Shown one piece after another: positions 60,731 through 64,000 of a DNA stretch of 64,000 nt. The notes under the pieces are model-generated. The model saw only the letters and a program-made list of their open reading frames with translations. It ran no database searches and was not told the origin of the DNA. Numbering within the stretch: position 1 is the first letter of the stretch; every line of letters begins with the position of its first letter. The DNA is taken from the NCBI GenBank assembly GCA_049241565.1, contig JBMLQL010000042.1, forward strand, positions 1-64,000, read 5' to 3'. The translations under genes and the position numbers were made by a program. The stretch is from DZBG01 sp049241565. GTDB taxonomy: Bacteria > Bdellovibrionota > Bacteriovoracia > Bacteriovoracales > Bacteriovoracaceae.

Positions 60731-61083
60731 TAAAACGGTTGACCATTTTAATGATGATTTCACTTTCGGTCTTAGCAGGTCCTCGCGCTGATACATTTAT
60801 TGTGTCGATGATGGATCGCAAGGTTCAAGTCATTTCTCCTGAATCAGTCAAAGGGACTTTTACTGTCGTAGTTGAAAATAAAAGCCTTTCTAAGCTTGTT
60901 GGGAAATTTTCGACACCAGAAGGAGCGCTAAAATATGTTTCTGTCGAAAGTGGGGCTTCAGAGACGGTGGAGATTACTCACAGGCCAGGAACGAAAGTTT
61001 TTTTTGTGCCGATGAGTCCGGCTTTCCAAGAAATTGAACTTATTGTAGGGAAAAAAGAGTATGAAATCCCATCTCAAAAATAA
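60727..61083 (+). CDS. Small exported protein, unknown
   Basis: This 118-residue protein has a signal peptide (MIKRLTILMMISLSVLA). The mature part is all-beta (FTVVVENKSLSKLVGKF, TVEITHRPGTKVFFVPM), as in a small Ig-like or cupredoxin-like domain; no Cys or metal ligands stand out. It overlaps uvrB by 4 bases (ATGA) and the phosphoesterase gene by 23. The coupling to uvrB looks positional, not functional. Confidence 0.62.
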   Translation: MIKRLTILMMISLSVLAGPRADTFIVSMMDRKVQVISPESVKGTFTVVVENKSLSKLVGKFSTPEGALKYVSVESGASETVEITHRPGTKVFFVPMSPAFQEIELIVGKKEYEIPSQK

Positions 61084-62206
61084 TGTCAAAAAAGTCATTT
61101 TGGTGATTTCAGATCTTCATCTCTCTGCCGGAAAGATGATTAAGGGACGCCGTAATCTTCTTGAAGATTTTCATTTTGATAATGAATTGATTGATTTTTT
61201 AAATTACTACTCTTCTGGGGACTATGCAGATGTTTCTGTAGAACTTGTGATAGATGGTGACTTTCTTGATTTCTTGGCCGTTCCCTATGTCGAATTTTTT
61301 GATGATGAGTTCTGGAGTGAGAAAGCAGCCATGGCCAAGCTAAAAATGATTATGGCGGCCCATAAAGGTGTTTTGCATGCCATGAAGAACTTTCTCTCTC
61401 AACCAAATAAAAAGATCGTTTATATTATTGGGAATCATGATGCTGAATTCGTCTTCGATTCACTTAAGGAAGAATTTCTTAATTTCTTTGGTAACTACAG
61501 AGACAGAATAACCCTTTCAAATGATATTGTGACCTATTCTCCGGCCAAGGGCATTTCCATTCAACATGGCCATCAGTATGAGCGTGCCCATCAGTTTGAT
61601 CAAATCAATAGTATTGTTGAAACAGTCAATGGAGAGAAGTATTTTGTCCCGCCTTGGGGGTCATACTATGTGACCAACGTTATTAATAAGTATAAACAAG
61701 AGCGCAGTTTTATTAATGAAGTAAGACCGATTAAGCACTTTCTTATTCATGGTATTATTTTTGACACCTTTTTTACTATTCGTTTTCTCCTCTCAAATAT
61801 CTACTATTTTATTATGGTGAGATTTTGGCATTATTATATCTTGAAGAAAAATCTCAGACAGGTGATTCAAGATCTTGTTCGAGAGTTAGAGCTTTTTCAA
61901 GACTATGAAACTCTCACTAGACAGTTTTTTGATAAGAACCCTGAGTCTAAGGTTCTTATTGTAGGGCACACTCACAACCCAACACTTCGTCTGTACACTG
62001 ATGGAACTATTTTTATTAATACTGGAACTTGGACTAAGATGGTGAATCTAGACCTAGGACAGTGGAATAATGGTAACGCTCTTACTTACGCTAAGATCTA
62101 TATCAAAGCTGATGATTATACTCTAGAGCAGTTCGATGAAGTAGTTGAAGTCGATTTAAAGCACTGGCAAGGAATTAAAAGTCTTCCTTATGGTGAGTAT
62201 CACTAA
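61061..62206 (+). CDS. Calcineurin-like metallophosphoesterase with membrane segment
   Basis: The 381-residue phosphoesterase has the five metal motifs: VISDLHLSAGK, VIDGDFLDFLA, YIIGNHDAEF, SIQHGHQYERA and LIVGHTHNPTL. An insert at about 228-270 is strongly hydrophobic (HGIIFDTFFTIRFLLSNIYYFIM) and probably lies in or on the membrane. LpxH-type lipid pyrophosphatases and other membrane-linked phosphoesterases are possible relatives; the substrate is open. It overlaps the small exported protein gene by 23 bases and the convergent receiver-like gene by 4. Confidence 0.82.
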   Translation: MKSHLKNNVKKVILVISDLHLSAGKMIKGRRNLLEDFHFDNELIDFLNYYSSGDYADVSVELVIDGDFLDFLAVPYVEFFDDEFWSEKAAMAKLKMIMAAHKGVLHAMKNFLSQPNKKIVYIIGNHDAEFVFDSLKEEFLNFFGNYRDRITLSNDIVTYSPAKGISIQHGHQYERAHQFDQINSIVETVNGEKYFVPPWGSYYVTNVINKYKQERSFINEVRPIKHFLIHGIIFDTFFTIRFLLSNIYYFIMVRFWHYYILKKNLRQVIQDLVRELELFQDYETLTRQFFDKNPESKVLIVGHTHNPTLRLYTDGTIFINTGTWTKMVNLDLGQWNNGNALTYAKIYIKADDYTLEQFDEVVEVDLKHWQGIKSLPYGEYH

Positions 62207-62562
62207 GAGCTAATTTGCTCTAATTTCAACAGCAGCTTATCACTCGTGAAGGGAAGTTCCATGATATGGGAGAGACCCACTTTATTGATCAGATCAATTG
62301 TAATCTTTTCTTTTTCTCCATAGGTCACATACTTAATTTTCTGAGACTCTAGAAGATGAATAAGGGACTTATCAGAGTGAACACAGTTAAAAATAACGAG
62401 ATCAAAAACATGACTCTTCTTAGAGATATGCTCTGTAAACTTCTCTGAGCTAGCAAAATAATACTGGGAAAGAACTCCAATCTTTAAAAGCATGGTTTTA
62501 AGAAGGCCCCCAAAGGCCCAATTATTCTCAATAATCGCAATTCTAGTCTTAGTTGTTATCAT
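62203..62562 (-). CDS. Degenerate receiver-domain protein
   Basis: This is a single-domain protein of 119 residues with the fold pattern of a response-regulator receiver: RIAIIENNWAFGGLLKTML, DLVIFNCVHSD, IKYVTYGEKEK and IMELPFTSDKLLLKL. The acidic pair is reduced to EN, the phospho-acceptor Asp is replaced by Asn (VIFNCV), and the Lys before the last Pro is Leu. It should therefore not be phosphorylated and would act as a pseudo-receiver. It is divergent from the flagellin gene, which hints at motility control; that is inference. Confidence 0.65.
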   Translation of the reverse strand: MITTKTRIAIIENNWAFGGLLKTMLLKIGVLSQYYFASSEKFTEHISKKSHVFDLVIFNCVHSDKSLIHLLESQKIKYVTYGEKEKITIDLINKVGLSHIMELPFTSDKLLLKLEQISS

Positions 62563-62690
62563 GATAGTTAATCATAGCAGTCAAGCGCTCTTCTTGCAAA
62601 GAGTCTAACTTACTGAAAAGTGAGAAAACTGCTCATATACCAGCACTGCTTTAGTCGGACATAAAGTTAAAAAAATAATTAAAGAGGCCC

Positions 62691-62717
62691 TTAAGTTTAT
62701 TTTGCGGACTCCGAAAT
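62691..62717 (+). promoter_or_regulatory. Sigma-28 (FliA) promoter of flagellin
   Basis: TTAAGTTT, 11 bases, TCCGAAAT. The -35 part matches TAAAGTTT at seven of eight, the -10 keeps CCGA, and the spacing is exact. Transcription would start near 62724 and give a leader of about 130 bases. Confidence 0.6.
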
Positions 62718-62747
62718 GATGTTTGTCACTCACTAATGAGAGACACA

Positions 62748-62769
62748 ATATTTGAAATTTAACAAATAT
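62748..62769 (+). promoter_or_regulatory. Hairpin in the flagellin leader
   Basis: ATATTTG, an 8-base A/T loop, CAAATAT. It starts about 24 bases into the predicted transcript and could protect the 5' end. Further down the leader has several GGA motifs, including two in the ribosome site AAGGAGGA. Confidence 0.45.
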
Positions 62770-62855
62770 CTTTAGCACGGAAGCTTATCGATTTCTCAAG
62801 GTTGGGAAGTAGATCATCAAGGATTTTGATGAGGAAAAAACCAAGGAGGATTTTC

Positions 62856-63689
62856 ATGGGTTTCCGTATTAACACAAACATCGCGTCGATTGCAGCGCAA
62901 CGTTCACTTTCAGTGAATAATCGCGAATCAGAGAACAACCTCGCTAAGTTGTCATCTGGTACAAGAATCACGAAAGCATCAGACGATGCTGCTGGTCTAG
63001 CGATCTCTGAGAAATTAAAAGCTAACATTCGCTCTTTAAAACAAGCTGACCGAAACGCCAACGATGGTATCTCGATGATTCAAACTGCCGAAGGTGGTTT
63101 AAATGAATCATCGGCAATCCTTACTCGTATGCGTGAGCTTGCCATCCAAACTTCTTCTGATACTGTAGGTGACGTTGAACGTGGTATGACAAATATGGAG
63201 TACCAAAACCTTAAGCAAGAGCTTGAGCGTATTGCCCAAGTGACTGAGTTTAACGGTAAAAAACTTCTTAATGGAGAAGGCGGACAGTTTGAGTTCCAAA
63301 TTGGTGCTAATAACGACTCCTTCCAGGATAGAATCGGATACGACGCTGGTATGGCAAACTCAAAAATGGATGCACTTGGAGTTTCTGAACTAGATGTTTC
63401 ATCTAAAGAAGGATCACAGTCTTCACTTGCTGCGGTAGATGCTGCGATTGAAAAAGTGTCTGGGCAAAGAGCCTACCTTGGTGCGATTCAAAACAGACTC
63501 GTTTCAACATCGAATAACTTACAAGTAAACGTAGAAAACATTTCACAAGCTAACTCTCGTATCCGTGATGTTGACTACGCTGATGCAACTGCTACTAAAG
63601 CTAAAAATGATATCTTGAGCTCTGCTGGTACATCTGTTCTTGCTCAAGCTAACATGAGTGGGCAAAATGCTCTTAAACTAATTGGTTAA
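62856..63689 (+). CDS. fliC: Flagellin
   Basis: Filament subunit of 277 residues. The conserved D0/D1 N-terminus is MGFRINTNIASIAAQRSLSVNNRESENNLAKLSSG, with ITKASDDAAGLAISEKLKANIRSL. The C-terminus ends SSAGTSVLAQANMSGQNALKLIG. The variable outer domains D2 and D3 are almost absent, giving a short flagellin. AAGGAGG stands 6 bases before the ATG; an open frame 54 bases further up has no site. It is a single gene with its own sigma-28 promoter and terminator. No GGCC occurs in it, in line with high expression. Confidence 0.96.
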   Translation: MGFRINTNIASIAAQRSLSVNNRESENNLAKLSSGTRITKASDDAAGLAISEKLKANIRSLKQADRNANDGISMIQTAEGGLNESSAILTRMRELAIQTSSDTVGDVERGMTNMEYQNLKQELERIAQVTEFNGKKLLNGEGGQFEFQIGANNDSFQDRIGYDAGMANSKMDALGVSELDVSSKEGSQSSLAAVDAAIEKVSGQRAYLGAIQNRLVSTSNNLQVNVENISQANSRIRDVDYADATATKAKNDILSSAGTSVLAQANMSGQNALKLIG

Positions 63690-63716
63690 TTTGAACGATT
63701 AATCATCCTGTAATAG

Positions 63717-63743
63717 GCCCCGTCGTATGACGGGGCTTTTTTT
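63717..63743 (+). terminator. Intrinsic terminator after flagellin
   Basis: GCCCCGTC, loop GTAT, GACGGGGC, then T7. It lies 27 bases after the fliC stop. Confidence 0.93.
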
Positions 63744-63745
63744 GT

Positions 63746-63759
63746 TTAAGAAATCTTAA
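63746..63759. promoter_or_regulatory. 14-base dyad TTAAGAAATCTTAA
   Basis: Identical to the dyad at 49800-49813. It lies 11 bases upstream of a -35 element and is followed at once by another CTTAA half-site, so it is a candidate operator for the gene at 63822. Confidence 0.45.
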
Positions 63760-63770
63760 CTTAATCCTTA

Positions 63771-63800
63771 TTCACTTATTTCTAAAATAATCAATATAAT
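63771..63800 (+). promoter_or_regulatory. Sigma-70-type promoter
   Basis: TTCACT, 18 bases, TATAAT. It ends 21 bases before the ATG of the Trp/Pro-rich protein gene, so the leader is very short. Confidence 0.5.
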
Positions 63801-63821
63801 ATCTCTTTTTAGGAGGTAGAG

Positions 63822-64000
63822 ATGAACCCGAAAGATTTTCTTTATGGACGTAAAGGCCCATGGCCACAACCTTGTCCTGATCACCCTTATGGTGAGTCTC
63901 CTGGGGTGATTCATTTACCTTGGGGAGAATGGATAGATTGGTGGGCCAATATTGGACTTCGTTACATGATTCAGTGGCCAGTCTTTACACCAGTTTATTT
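63822..64000 (+). CDS. Trp/Pro-rich protein, N-terminal part
   Basis: The gene is cut by the window end; 59 residues are visible. AGGAGG stands 5 bases before the ATG. The start is NPKDFLYGRKGPWPQPCPDHPYGE, then VIHLPWGEWIDWWANIGLRY. It has seven Trp and nine Pro in 59 residues and no signal peptide. I do not recognise a family. The strong ribosome site, promoter and shared dyad support a real gene. Confidence 0.6.
   Translation, partial: MNPKDFLYGRKGPWPQPCPDHPYGESPGVIHLPWGEWIDWWANIGLRYMIQWPVFTPVY

Noticed and set aside
1..64000. tRNA, rRNA, tmRNA, CRISPR, insertion sequence or prophage
   Set aside because: Gaps between genes were read for cloverleaf-like TTCGA-containing ends, spaced direct repeats and transposase frames; none was convincing. 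smpB is present but ssrA is not seen.

Overview
The window looks like chromosomal DNA from a motile Gram-negative bacterium with about 42% G+C (estimated by eye). Pal, FadL-like and other beta-barrel proteins point to an outer membrane, and a FliL-like gene and a flagellin point to flagella. The mix of genes fits Bdellovibrionota, probably a relative of Bacteriovorax, Peredibacter or Halobacteriovorax: a bactofilin operon, a GldA/F/G-like ABC operon, a CarD factor, a two-domain NAD synthase, a salvage cluster, and many short lineage-specific secreted proteins. That placement is inference; there is no rRNA or other decisive marker. I found no tRNA, rRNA, CRISPR array, insertion sequence or prophage. 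A run of exactly 100 N at 34437-34536 is an assembly gap inside a coding gene.

Layout. 1-4.4 kb: a cut-off fliL-like gene, alanine dehydrogenase, and a pair of M16 peptidase subunits. 4.4-6.5 kb (minus): L,D-transpeptidase, membrane coiled-coil protein and bactofilin in one overlapping operon. 6.6-10 kb: a receiver-like/acidic/coiled-coil protein followed by a GGDEF protein. 10-16.6 kb: a Lys-rich protein, NadE, TrmFO, a DMT transporter, a glycosyltransferase-like protein and a DHH phosphoesterase. 16.7-21.9 kb: a Gld-like ABC operon plus a Yip1-like protein. 22-25 kb: nucleotide salvage (Tdk, a Upp-like protein, Hpt), running on into a GHMP kinase. 25-29.5 kb: a Cys-cluster protein, D-lactate dehydrogenase, a DUF2252 protein and a TauE-type permease.

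29.6-35.2 kb (minus): the operon pal - cpoB-like - tsaD - rsmA - fadL-like - smpB - DUF2203, with a hidden 24-residue membrane peptide beyond it. 35.2-35.6 kb: an intergenic region with an excellent sigma-54 promoter that runs straight into a strong terminator, so it probably makes a small RNA. 35.6-38.8 kb: a ureohydrolase, a GYF-domain protein and an MBL-fold hydrolase. 38.9-41.5 kb: sucCD and ndk. 41.6-43.1 kb: three small envelope proteins. 43.3-46.7 kb: carD, gltX, cysS. 46.9-50.8 kb: four secreted or outer-membrane proteins without recognisable function. 50.8-58.6 kb (minus): pyrB-carA-carB-pyrF-pyrE-lysA. 58.7-62.2 kb: uvrB, a small exported protein and a metallophosphoesterase. 62.2-64 kb: a degenerate receiver protein, flagellin with a sigma-28 promoter, and the start of a Trp/Pro-rich protein.

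How the genes fit together: most are housekeeping (TCA cycle, pyrimidine synthesis and salvage, translation quality, DNA repair), mixed with envelope and motility functions. The places most worth a second look are non-coding or small: the sigma-54 transcript at 35.5 kb, the 24-residue peptide at 29.6 kb, the tdk leader at 22 kb, a 14-base dyad shared by two distant promoters, and the flagellin leader.
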